Source: Bacteroidota bacterium
GTDB lineage: Bacteria; Bacteroidota; Bacteroidia; Bacteroidales; Dysgonomonadaceae
NCBI GenBank assembly: GCA_023437305.1
Contig: JAEZGN010000009.1
Coordinates: 326,338 to 390,337 of the forward strand
DNA: 64,000 bases
Direction: 5' to 3'
Shown: positions 9,366 through 17,506 of the stretch, piece by piece
Layout: every line of letters starts with the position of its first letter
Position numbering within the stretch: the stretch's first letter is position 1
The notes under the pieces: generated by a model
The model's input: the letters and a program-made list of their open reading frames with translations, nothing else
What the model was told of the DNA's origin: nothing
Database searches by the model: none
Program-made: the position numbers and the translations under genes

Positions 9366-10283
9366 CTACTTTTTCTTGTATATAAGTTTTACAGACACCG
9401 GAAAATGATCTGAAGGCAGACGTATATCGCATCCATCGAAGGAATATTCTTTCGGGAAATCACCCGTTTTGATGTTGTTTTCACCATCTTTTGGAGTACG
9501 ATATGTATCGGTTAATACACCATAGCGTTCTACAGACATGCTTGGGCTTACAAAAATATGATCGATACGACTACTTGTTAGCAGGTCGGGTTTGAATGCA
9601 TTGAATGTTCCGTTCAGTGCATATCTCACTGCTGCACGGTCGTATGAGTCGGTAAGGATTCCCGATGTGCTTAGCAATGTATAGCTTTTGTGTGTTTGAT
9701 CTACATTGAAGTCGCCGGTTAAGATTACAGGATCATTGCCGCACATTTCTTTTATTTTAGCCAGTACCAGCTTAGCACTTTCTTCACGGGCTATTACTCC
9801 TACATGATCCATATGTAGGTTGAAGAACCAGAACTTAAGCTTGCCTTTTGTTTCTTTCAGTTGTACCCATGTACAAATACGTGGAAGTGCGGCATCCCAG
9901 CCTTTGTTTGGTTCATCGGTTTTTTCTGCCATCCAGAAATGTCCCGATTTTAATACTTTGTATTTATCTTTTTTGAAAAAGATGGGGGCATACTCACCTT
10001 CGGTTTTCCCGTCGTCTCTACCTACACCTACATAGCTGTATTGTGGCAATGCATCGAGCAAGTCTATCAGCTGATTGTGTTTTACTTCTTGTGAACCCCA
10101 GATGTCGAAATCGTTATAGGCTATAAGGTTGGCAATAACAGGACATCGGGTTGCCCATCCGTTGCCTTTGTTGGCATCACCTTGATTATCATTTCTGATA
10201 TTGTACGTGGCTACATTGAGCGTTTGGGCAAAAATAAAAGAGCATAGACAAAGGAGGATAATCCCTAAAAGTGTTTTTTTCAT
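9366..10283 (-). CDS. Secreted endonuclease/exonuclease/phosphatase (EEP) family hydrolase
   Basis: A 305-residue protein with signal peptide MKKTLLGIILLCLCSFIFAQ and an EEP (DNase I-like) fold. The metal-binding and catalytic signatures occur in order: NIRNDNQGD, SQEVKHNQL, NLHMDH, TGDFN, RIDHIF and SDHFPV. Secreted members in Bacteroidota act on phosphodiesters or phosphomonoesters such as sphingomyelin-like lipids, inositol phosphates or extracellular DNA; which one is not determinable here. It sits between the CoA-transferase and the carboxylase operon without obvious functional link. A distant paralogue lies at 60371-61288. Confidence 0.85.
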   Translation of the reverse strand: MKKTLLGIILLCLCSFIFAQTLNVATYNIRNDNQGDANKGNGWATRCPVIANLIAYNDFDIWGSQEVKHNQLIDLLDALPQYSYVGVGRDDGKTEGEYAPIFFKKDKYKVLKSGHFWMAEKTDEPNKGWDAALPRICTWVQLKETKGKLKFWFFNLHMDHVGVIAREESAKLVLAKIKEMCGNDPVILTGDFNVDQTHKSYTLLSTSGILTDSYDRAAVRYALNGTFNAFKPDLLTSSRIDHIFVSPSMSVERYGVLTDTYRTPKDGENNIKTGDFPKEYSFDGCDIRLPSDHFPVSVKLIYKKK

Positions 10284-10333
10284 ATTTTGGACATTTATAG
10301 ATTGTTTGAGTACAAATTTAACCCATAAAAAGG

Positions 10334-10359
10334 AAATAACCCGCCGAAGCAGGTTATTT
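10334..10359 (-). terminator. Terminator of the acyl-CoA carboxylase operon
   Basis: On the minus strand an 11-bp stem (one G-T wobble) is closed by a TTCG tetraloop with a C-G closing pair, followed by T-rich sequence. It lies about 80 bp past the biotin carrier gene. Confidence 0.8.
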
Positions 10360-10442
10360 TATATACTACATATCGTAAAAGATATTAAGTTGGGGAAATA
10401 CAATTTATTGTTTCTAATGCTAGAAAATATATCGTCTTTCTA

Positions 10443-10973
10443 TTACAGTTCTTTTTCCAATTCTATCAATAAGTCACTTTTGCTTGTATTATCGCCTTTC
10501 TTTACCAATACTTTTTTTATGATACCTTTGGTACTTGCCAAGATCGCATTTTGCATTTTCATGGCCTCCAAGATCAAAAGAGTATCGCCTACTTTTACCG
10601 TATCGCCGGCCTTCACCAATACATCGAGTATTTTACCCGGCATAGGTGCTTTTAGCCGTATCGTAGTAGATTCGCTTAGTAAGTTGGCCAATAGCTTCTT
10701 ACGCTCCAACGAAAAAGGAGATTCAATCGAAAATACATAACTGACACCATTCACCAGCAATTCATATTCATTCTGGTGCTGGGCTATTACTTCTACAGGA
10801 TAGGTAAGCCCATTCACTGTCATTGCGGTAAAACCATCAGGCGTGTTTTCTATTTTGAAGTCCAGCTCTTTAGAATTGTGTGTATATTTTCCATTTTCAT
10901 CGATAAGGAAATCAAATGTTTTGTTCGAATTCTTATCTAAAGCTATGATTGGTTTATGTTGTTTATTTTTCAT
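10443..10973 (-). CDS. Biotin carboxyl carrier protein of an acyl-CoA carboxylase
   Basis: A 176-residue carrier subunit. The C-terminal 75 residues form a biotinyl domain with EAMKM (136-140), and K139 is the biotinylated lysine. An N-terminal region of about 100 residues resembles the extension that docks this type of carrier to its partner subunits. It is the last gene of a three-gene operon; 10 bp separate it from the biotin carboxylase gene. The swinging biotin arm carries CO2 between the carboxylase and the carboxyltransferase encoded upstream. Confidence 0.92.
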   Translation of the reverse strand: MKNKQHKPIIALDKNSNKTFDFLIDENGKYTHNSKELDFKIENTPDGFTAMTVNGLTYPVEVIAQHQNEYELLVNGVSYVFSIESPFSLERKKLLANLLSESTTIRLKAPMPGKILDVLVKAGDTVKVGDTLLILEAMKMQNAILASTKGIIKKVLVKKGDNTSKSDLLIELEKEL

Positions 10974-10983
10974 AATCGATGTA

Positions 10984-12495
10984 TTACATATTATTAATCC
11001 TGTTTCTCATAGCCCAAGGGTCTGTTTCTTCTTTCTTCTCTGTAAGAGCCTCGTTTTGTTTCTTAAACTGATTGGCAGAGAACAGTGCTGCAAAGAGGTC
11101 TTCATCTTTCTCACGATATACGAGTGAGTCTAATTGCTTTTCGATAAAAGATGTATTATAATCACCTTTTTGAAATGTTTTGTTATGCAGTACAGCTTTG
11201 TCGAACGGTATTGTTGTCTTTATACCCTTTATATGGAATCTATTGAGAGCCTTGATTGTTCTTGCAATGGCGGTATCCCGATCCTTTCCGTGAATAATCA
11301 ATTTGGCAATCATAGAGTCGAAAAAAGGAGTAACCTCAGAGCCTACTACTACGCCTTTATCTATTCTGGTATTGCTTCCTTTTGGCAAGCTCATTGCTTT
11401 GATGATACCTGTACAAGGTGAGAAATTAGCTTGCACATCTTCTGCATTGATACGGCATTCGATAGCCCATCCGTTGAGTTTTACATCGTCTTGCGTAATC
11501 GGGAGTTTTTCTCCGTTGGCAATTCGTATTTGCAACTCTATAAGGTCTAATCCTGTTATCATTTCGGTTACAGGGTGTTCTACTTGTACACGGGTGTTCA
11601 TCTCCATAAAGTAGAAGTTTTTGTCCTTATCAAGTAAGAACTCTACTGTTCCCAAACTGATGTATTTAGCTTCTCTTGCAAGTGAAACAGCAGCATCGGT
11701 CATCTTTTTCCGCAGCTCATCGTCCAGAGCCGGAGAAGGGGCTTCTTCGAGCAACTTCTGATGTTTGCGTTGTACCGAACATTCTCTTTCTCCCAGATGG
11801 ATAATATTCCCATGGGTGTCGGCTACTATTTGTATTTCAATATGTTTCGGATTCTCCAGGTACTTTTCAATAAATACAGATGGGTTGCTAAATGCAGCGA
11901 GTGCTTCGGATGAAGCGGACAGGTACATTTGTTTGAGGTCTGATTGTTTGCGTACAATACGCATACCTCGTCCTCCACCTCCGGCAGAAGCTTTTATGAT
12001 TACAGGGAAACCAATCGATTTTGAAATTTCGATAGCCTCGTCCAGTGTGCTGACGCTGCCGTTGCTACCCCCTAGCATGGGAACATTGCCTTTGGCTGCG
12101 ATATTTTTTGCTGTGATCTTGTCACCCATATTCTGTATGATACGTGGCGAAGGCCCTATGAAAATAATTCCTTCTTCGGTACAGCGGGTCGCAAACTCTG
12201 CATTTTCGGATAGATAGCCGTATCCGGGATGGATAGCGTCTATTTTGTTTCTTTTAGCTAATAGCACCAGGCATTCTATATCCAAAAATTCAGGCGTTTC
12301 GTTTATCTCCCTATCCGGAAAATTGACGATGCGGTCTACCTGAGTCAGATAATATGCATCAGGTTCTTTTACTGTGCGTATACCTACAGATTCTATGCCC
12401 ATTTTCTTGGCAGTCTGCGCTATTCGGATAGCGATTTCTCCTCGGTTGGCAATAAGAATTGATTTTATCTTATTTTTATTTTTCATCAGATACAA
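10984..12495 (-). CDS. Biotin carboxylase subunit of an acyl-CoA carboxylase
   Basis: A 503-residue ATP-grasp enzyme that carboxylates biotin using bicarbonate and ATP. Visible signatures are ILIANRGEIA at the N-terminus, the ATP-binding GGGGRGMR loop, ECSVQRKHQKLLEEAPSP, and MNTRVQVEHPVTE. The last 40 or so residues extend beyond standard AccC. The annotated ATG could be replaced by the one three codons later (MKNKNK), which would give an 18 bp rather than 9 bp gap to the upstream gene. Its place in the operon shows that it serves propionyl/methylmalonyl-type acyl-CoA rather than a lone AccC role. Confidence 0.92.
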   Translation of the reverse strand: MYLMKNKNKIKSILIANRGEIAIRIAQTAKKMGIESVGIRTVKEPDAYYLTQVDRIVNFPDREINETPEFLDIECLVLLAKRNKIDAIHPGYGYLSENAEFATRCTEEGIIFIGPSPRIIQNMGDKITAKNIAAKGNVPMLGGSNGSVSTLDEAIEISKSIGFPVIIKASAGGGGRGMRIVRKQSDLKQMYLSASSEALAAFSNPSVFIEKYLENPKHIEIQIVADTHGNIIHLGERECSVQRKHQKLLEEAPSPALDDELRKKMTDAAVSLAREAKYISLGTVEFLLDKDKNFYFMEMNTRVQVEHPVTEMITGLDLIELQIRIANGEKLPITQDDVKLNGWAIECRINAEDVQANFSPCTGIIKAMSLPKGSNTRIDKGVVVGSEVTPFFDSMIAKLIIHGKDRDTAIARTIKALNRFHIKGIKTTIPFDKAVLHNKTFQKGDYNTSFIEKQLDSLVYREKDEDLFAALFSANQFKKQNEALTEKKEETDPWAMRNRINNM

Positions 12496-12504
12496 TTTTA
12501 AGTA

Positions 12505-14046
12505 TTACAAAGGTAGGTTACCATGCTTCCGCTTAGGACGTAACTCAATTTTGCGTTCAAGAGCTTTAAGGCTCGAAGCAATTTTCTGTTTGGTTACAGC
12601 AGGGTCTATCACTTCATCTATATATCCTTTTTCGTCTGCTATATACGGATTTGTAACCTCTTCTCGATATTTGTCGGTAAGTTCTTTTTTCAGTAGAGCC
12701 GGATCTTCCGCTTCGTTCAATTCCTTGCGGAAGAGAATAGCAATAGCACCATCGGGTCCCATTACTGCAATTTCGGCAGTTGGCCACGCAAAACTAAAGT
12801 CACCTCCAATTCCTTTGCTGTTCATTACTATATATGCCCCACCATAAGCTTTTCGGAGGATAATTGTTATTTTGGGTACATTGGCAAATGTATAAGCATA
12901 CAAAAGCTTTGCTCCGTGACGGATAATACCTTCATGTTCCTGATCGGTTCCCGGAAGGAATCCCGGAACATCCACCAGCGTTACTATTGGTATATTGAAT
13001 GCATCGCAAATATTGATGAAACGTGCTCCTTTTACCGAAGAGTGTGTATCGAGTGTCCCTGCCATTACTTTGGGCTGATTGGCTACTATTCCCACAACAC
13101 GGCCATCGATACGGGCAAATGCTGTAAATATATTCGCCGCATGGTTCTCCGATATTTCCAAAAAGTCTCCATTGTCTACGATCAATCTCACTACTTCTTT
13201 TACATCATAAGGCTTGTCGGGATCTTCGGGTACAATATTTCGGAGTTGCTCATCATCCCGTGTTGCCGCTTCTGCCGGTTCGGTGAGCGGCGGATTCTCC
13301 ATATTATTTGATGGGAGGTAGGATAGCAATTTCTTGACACCCAATATTGTATTTTCGTCGTCGCTATATACAAAGTCCGCTACTCCCGATTTTGAAGCAT
13401 GTACAGATGCTCCACCCAAATCTTCGGTAGATACCGTTTCGTTGAGTACTTCTTTCACCACGTTAGGGCCGGTAACAAACATATAGCTTGTGTCGGCAGT
13501 CATAAATATAAAATCGGTGAGGGCAGGGGAGTATACTGCACCTCCGGCAGCAGGTCCCATTATTACTGATATTTGAGGTATAACACCAGAGGAAAGCACA
13601 TTTCTTTTGAATATACTTGCATATCCATCCAAGCTACTGATACCTTCCTGTATACGCGCGCCTCCCGAGTCGATAAGTCCCACCATCGGCGAACCTGTTT
13701 TGAGCGCCATATCCTGTATTTTGGCTATTTTGGCGGCATGGGTTGCTCCAAGAGAACCTCCAAGTACATTAAAGTCTTGTGAATATGCATACACCAAACG
13801 CCCGTTAACTTTTCCGAATCCTGTAATCACTCCGTCTCCAAAAGCTTTTACAGATTTTCCGAATGAGGATGTAGCAGGAGGAGCGTAAGCATCTGTTTCT
13901 TCAAATGTATCTTCGTCGAATAGAAGAAGGATGCGTTCGCGTGCAGTTAGTTTACCTCGCTGATGTTGTTTTTGGTAATATGTGTCGTCATATTGTTTCT
14001 TCAAGAGCTCTTGACGAGCAATGAACTGTTCGTATGATTTCTTCAT
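12505..14046 (-). CDS. Acyl-CoA carboxylase carboxyltransferase subunit (propionyl-CoA carboxylase beta / methylmalonyl-CoA decarboxylase alpha type)
   Basis: A 513-residue carboxyltransferase with both crotonase-like halves, including the oxyanion glycine motifs (DSGGARIQEG in the N-half, AYGGAYIVMNSKGIG in the C-half). It moves CO2 between biotin and an acyl-CoA, most likely propionyl-CoA/(S)-methylmalonyl-CoA. First gene of the three-gene operon. In propionate-forming Bacteroidota the reaction runs as methylmalonyl-CoA decarboxylation or transcarboxylation. No membrane subunit of a sodium-pumping decarboxylase is present here, so the direction and coupling are inferred. About 515 bp separate it from the divergent TonB receptor. 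Confidence 0.9.
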   Translation of the reverse strand: MKKSYEQFIARQELLKKQYDDTYYQKQHQRGKLTARERILLLFDEDTFEETDAYAPPATSSFGKSVKAFGDGVITGFGKVNGRLVYAYSQDFNVLGGSLGATHAAKIAKIQDMALKTGSPMVGLIDSGGARIQEGISSLDGYASIFKRNVLSSGVIPQISVIMGPAAGGAVYSPALTDFIFMTADTSYMFVTGPNVVKEVLNETVSTEDLGGASVHASKSGVADFVYSDDENTILGVKKLLSYLPSNNMENPPLTEPAEAATRDDEQLRNIVPEDPDKPYDVKEVVRLIVDNGDFLEISENHAANIFTAFARIDGRVVGIVANQPKVMAGTLDTHSSVKGARFINICDAFNIPIVTLVDVPGFLPGTDQEHEGIIRHGAKLLYAYTFANVPKITIILRKAYGGAYIVMNSKGIGGDFSFAWPTAEIAVMGPDGAIAILFRKELNEAEDPALLKKELTDKYREEVTNPYIADEKGYIDEVIDPAVTKQKIASSLKALERKIELRPKRKHGNLPL

Positions 14047-14520
14047 TTTTATGTATTTATTAAGATACTTTTGGTTGGAATAATAAACTCTTAATTCTGT
14101 AGAAAATAAAGATATTGTTCGTTATTTATTTTGTTTCCTTCGTATTTTATATTAGTTCAAAACAGTAAATATAATAGAAATATTTTATTTGAATGTTGAA
14201 CTGCATAAAAATTATCAATTACAGAACCTCTCCTGAACTGTGGAGGACTGAGTATCTAATGGATATAATGTGAATCGAGTTGTTCTCTATATGTGTTTTA
14301 TTATTAATTCTTTATATTCTTTTTGAACAATACCTATCAAATTTGTACTCTATTTAAAATATGGTTTGATTTCATAGATTTTTAAAATATTTTTTCCTTG
14401 ACTATTCCTTTCTATAAGTGTTTGATGTTTAAACTACTTTGCTTTAAATTATTTAAGCCGTTGTCCGTTCCTTCTATAATTCTAGCTGATATACATAGGT
14501 GAAGTTGTGCATAATTTCTT
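14047..14520. other. Long intergenic region between divergent carboxylase operon and TonB receptor
   Basis: About 470 bases without an open frame, strongly AT-rich. I looked for a cobalamin riboswitch because the downstream receptor is BtuB-like, but found no recognisable B12-box sequence. Apart from a -7 element next to the receptor gene I see nothing identifiable. Confidence 0.5.
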
Positions 14521-14528
14521 TACTTTTG
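14521..14528 (+). promoter_or_regulatory. Candidate -7 element (TACTTTTG) for the TonB receptor
   Basis: Matches TAnnTTTG and lies 33 bp before the ATG at 14562. No -33 TTTG at standard spacing is seen. Confidence 0.45.
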
Positions 14529-14561
14529 CAGCGATATTTTATTATTAATTAACTAAACAAA

Positions 14562-16583
14562 ATGAATCAAAAACAAGCAAACAAACCGCAGGCTTATCGC
14601 TTTAAAAGATTTTTGCGTAAAGCCTACAGTGCATTCAACAGTATGCACAGGCTTGTTAACATTGGAGTTGTGACAGGGTGTGCACTTACATGTCTTCATG
14701 TATCGCTCGCATCTGCACAGACTACAAGTAATGAGCAACAACAAAAAGTGATGGAGAAAGAGCTCGATGAAGTGATGGTGACGGCGTCGCGGGTAGAGAT
14801 GCCGATCAACCAAACAGCCAAGCTGGTAACAGTAATCACTAAAGAGCAAATAGAGCAGGCGCCCGTCCGAAGTATTCAAGACTTGTTAGTTTACGCCGCT
14901 AACATAGATGTTATTCAACGAGGCGGACATGGTGTACAAGCCGATATCTCGATCAGAGGTGGCACATTCGATCAAAACGCAGTACTTCTCAACGGAGTAA
15001 ATCTCTCCAATCCCCACACAGGACACTACAGTTTCGACATTCCAATCAATCTTTCAGACATCGAACGTATCGAAATTATTCACGGCCCATCAGCCCTAAT
15101 ATACGGAGCCAGTGCATTTTCGGGGGGAATCAATATTATTACAAAGAAAAGTGCGGATTATAAAGCTTATGCCAGTGTAGAATCAGGCATGCACAAACTG
15201 CGTGGCATGGAAGTCCGTGGTGTGGCAAAAGCAGGCATAACAACAAATAGCCTGTCGGTAGGCTATAACTCTTCTGCGGGTTATATAACCAATAGCGACT
15301 ATGATCTGTATAATGTGTTGTGGCAAACACGTTTCAGACTTAACGAATCTAAAATTGACCTGCAATTAGGTTATAACGATAAAAAATATGGAGCTAATAC
15401 TTTCTATTCGGCGAAGTATCCCAATCAGTATGAGCGTACAAGCACATATATGGGGTCTCTGAAAGGAGAGTTTGGTTCTAAATTCAAAATAATTCCCATT
15501 GTATATTGGGACAGGCATCACGATCAGTTTGACTTGATCAAGGATACCGACAAGGGGCGCAACTATCACCGGAACGACACCTATGGGGCGAATCTTATCT
15601 TTAGCTATGAATCCCGATTGGGGACTACCAGCTTGGGCGGTGAGTTGCGCAAAGAAGATATAATGAGTTCGGTATTAGGCAGACCGATGGTAGAACCTCA
15701 CCGGAAATATAAAATGTATGATGACCGCACCAATGCGAGTGTGGCATTCGAGCATACTTTAAGTATCGAAAAAGTTGTGCTTTCTGCAGGTGTTTTGATG
15801 AATCATAACACATTGTTGAGTGGTAAATATAGGTTTTACCCCTCGGTGAGCGCTACATATCGCCCTGTAGAAGACTTTAATATATCGTCATCGTGGAGCA
15901 AATCGACACGGATGCCTACTTTTACTGATCTTTATTATACAACAGAAACCCATAACGGAAACAGTGGATTGAAACCTGAGAAGTCAGAGTCTCTCGATCT
16001 TAACTTCAAATACAATAAATCGTTTTTCTCTGCATATCTCACAGGCTTTCTTCTCTGGGGACGAGATATGATAGACTGGGTAAAGGTGAATGCGGATGAT
16101 ACAAAATGGGCATCGTGGAATCTTACAAAAGTAGATACAAAAGGCGTTGAAATGGGAGTGAAATTCCGATTGGCAGATGTGTTCCCTGTATTAGGCGAAC
16201 AGTCTTCCGTATCTCTTGACTATGCACGTATGCATCAGACCAGCGATGCGCAAAATATGATATCATTGTATAGCTTGAATTACTTGCGCGATAAGTTTAC
16301 GGCACAGTTTCATCATCAAATTTATAAAGGATTTTCGGCAGGCTGGTATTTCCGTTTTCAAAAACGGATGGGATTTTATGAAAAGTATGAAAATCTGGTG
16401 AAGGTTGGTAATGAGCATTATCCGGCATTCTCTACACTCGACCTGAAACTTAACTACAAGTATAATGACCTGCAGTTGAATTTGAGTATGAATAATTTGT
16501 ACAATACTCATTATTTTGACAGAGGAAATATTCCTCAACCGGGTTTTTGGCTGATGGGTGGTATTAGTTATACTTTTAGATAG
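14562..16583 (+). CDS. TonB-dependent outer-membrane receptor, BtuB-like
   Basis: A 673-residue receptor with a long N-terminal segment and signal region ending near ASAQ (about residue 48). A plug domain follows (DEVMVTASRVEMP is the TonB-box/start of plug, with SIRGGTFDQNAVLLNGV further in), then a 22-strand barrel ending in an aromatic residue (SYTFR). It lacks the N-terminal carboxypeptidase-like domain typical of SusC, and no SusD partner follows, so it belongs to the BtuB/CirA-like class importing a small ligand (vitamin, chelate or metal). The substrate is unknown. It is followed after about 100 bp by a YiiX-like hydrolase. Confidence 0.88.
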   Translation: MNQKQANKPQAYRFKRFLRKAYSAFNSMHRLVNIGVVTGCALTCLHVSLASAQTTSNEQQQKVMEKELDEVMVTASRVEMPINQTAKLVTVITKEQIEQAPVRSIQDLLVYAANIDVIQRGGHGVQADISIRGGTFDQNAVLLNGVNLSNPHTGHYSFDIPINLSDIERIEIIHGPSALIYGASAFSGGINIITKKSADYKAYASVESGMHKLRGMEVRGVAKAGITTNSLSVGYNSSAGYITNSDYDLYNVLWQTRFRLNESKIDLQLGYNDKKYGANTFYSAKYPNQYERTSTYMGSLKGEFGSKFKIIPIVYWDRHHDQFDLIKDTDKGRNYHRNDTYGANLIFSYESRLGTTSLGGELRKEDIMSSVLGRPMVEPHRKYKMYDDRTNASVAFEHTLSIEKVVLSAGVLMNHNTLLSGKYRFYPSVSATYRPVEDFNISSSWSKSTRMPTFTDLYYTTETHNGNSGLKPEKSESLDLNFKYNKSFFSAYLTGFLLWGRDMIDWVKVNADDTKWASWNLTKVDTKGVEMGVKFRLADVFPVLGEQSSVSLDYARMHQTSDAQNMISLYSLNYLRDKFTAQFHHQIYKGFSAGWYFRFQKRMGFYEKYENLVKVGNEHYPAFSTLDLKLNYKYNDLQLNLSMNNLYNTHYFDRGNIPQPGFWLMGGISYTFR

Positions 16584-16596
16584 AATTATATGGGAT

Positions 16597-16665
16597 TGTC
16601 TGTTGTAATAGACATAGTGTTTTGTTATACTGAACAGAGTAAAATATCTCTTATGGCAACAGACA
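16597..16665. repeat. Decayed REP-like element inside a 9-bp inverted repeat
   Basis: Perfect arms TGTCTGTTG (16597-16605) and CAACAGACA (16657-16665) enclose CTGAACAGAGTAAAATATCT, which resembles the left half of the REP-like elements at 17365 and 33214. It follows the TonB receptor stop and may be a terminator whose loop took an insertion. Confidence 0.4.
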
Positions 16666-16689
16666 GTTCGTTTTACATACCTCAATAAT

Positions 16690-17328
16690 ATGAAAACAAT
16701 TGTTCTTATTTTATTCCTATTGCTTCCATTTCATATTTCAGCCGATAACTTTAAGCTGCAAGCGGGAGACCTTATTTTTCAGGAGTCTTGTTCGGGAGAT
16801 ATAGGCAAAGCAATAAAGGAAGTAACCTCGAGTATCGATCAATATCATTTTACCCATGTGGGCATGGTCTATATAGATGAAAATGATAGCATCTATGTAA
16901 TCGAAGCCACTCATCCCAGAGTTGCTGTTACTCCGTTGCATGAGTATCTCTATCCCGAAAATAATAAAGGCTGCTATCCTGTATCTGTTGTGGGGAGGTT
17001 AAAGGCAGAATATCAATATTGTATACCCCGGGCAATACAAGAAGGTTTTACGCTGGTAGGGAAAGAATATGACGACGGCTTTGTGATGAATAACGATAAA
17101 TATTATTGTTCCGAATTCATCTATGAGATATTATTAAGAGCAAATAACGGGACTGCGATTTTTCCTCTTAATGTTATGACATTCAAATCTCCCGGTTCGG
17201 ATGAAATAACAGAGGGTTGGAAGGAGTATTTCGATAAACAGAATCTTCCTGTACCCGAGGGTGAGCTTGGTCTAAATCCCGGAGCAATGTCACGATCGGA
17301 TGTAATAGATATTGTTCATTATTATTAA
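16690..17328 (+). CDS. YiiX/YebB-like NlpC/P60-superfamily cysteine hydrolase
   Basis: A 212-residue protein with a signal peptide (first 18 residues, ending HISA). It is a circularly permuted papain-like amidase of the YiiX family (PF05708). The start of the domain is AGDLIFQES, the catalytic histidine is probably H56 in FTHVGMV, and the catalytic cysteine C140 in YYCSEFIYE. Relatives act on amide or acyl bonds in lipids or peptidoglycan; the substrate is unresolved. It follows the TonB receptor on the same strand and converges on pheT. Confidence 0.85.
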   Translation: MKTIVLILFLLLPFHISADNFKLQAGDLIFQESCSGDIGKAIKEVTSSIDQYHFTHVGMVYIDENDSIYVIEATHPRVAVTPLHEYLYPENNKGCYPVSVVGRLKAEYQYCIPRAIQEGFTLVGKEYDDGFVMNNDKYYCSEFIYEILLRANNGTAIFPLNVMTFKSPGSDEITEGWKEYFDKQNLPVPEGELGLNPGAMSRSDVIDIVHYY

Positions 17329-17336
17329 AAAAATAA

Positions 17337-17480
17337 GCTGTCCTAAAAGTAATTTCAACTTTTTCTTTGTCATGTTGAACGAAGTGAAACATCTCGTGTC
17401 TGGAGAGTCGAGATTCTTCATTACATTCAGAATGACAAAGAGAGTAACACTTTGGTTGTGTATTTTACTCTTAGGACAGC
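17337..17480. repeat. REP-like palindrome (17365-17440) nested within a 15-bp inverted repeat
   Basis: Outer arms at 17337-17351 and 17466-17480 pair with one mismatch (GCTGTCCTAAAAGTA versus TACTCTTAGGACAGC). Inside is an imperfect palindrome beginning CTTTGTCATGTTGAACGAAG and ending CATTCAGAATGACAAAG, the same family as at 33214-33284. It lies between convergent yiiX-like and pheT genes, exactly where a shared terminator would be expected, so the outer stem may be that terminator. Confidence 0.75.
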
Positions 17481-17506
17481 CTATTTTATATATTCTAGTT
17501 TGGTGC

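Noticed and set aside
14047..14561. Cobalamin riboswitch upstream of the BtuB-like receptor
   Set aside because: No B12-box or recognisable core sequence found by eye.
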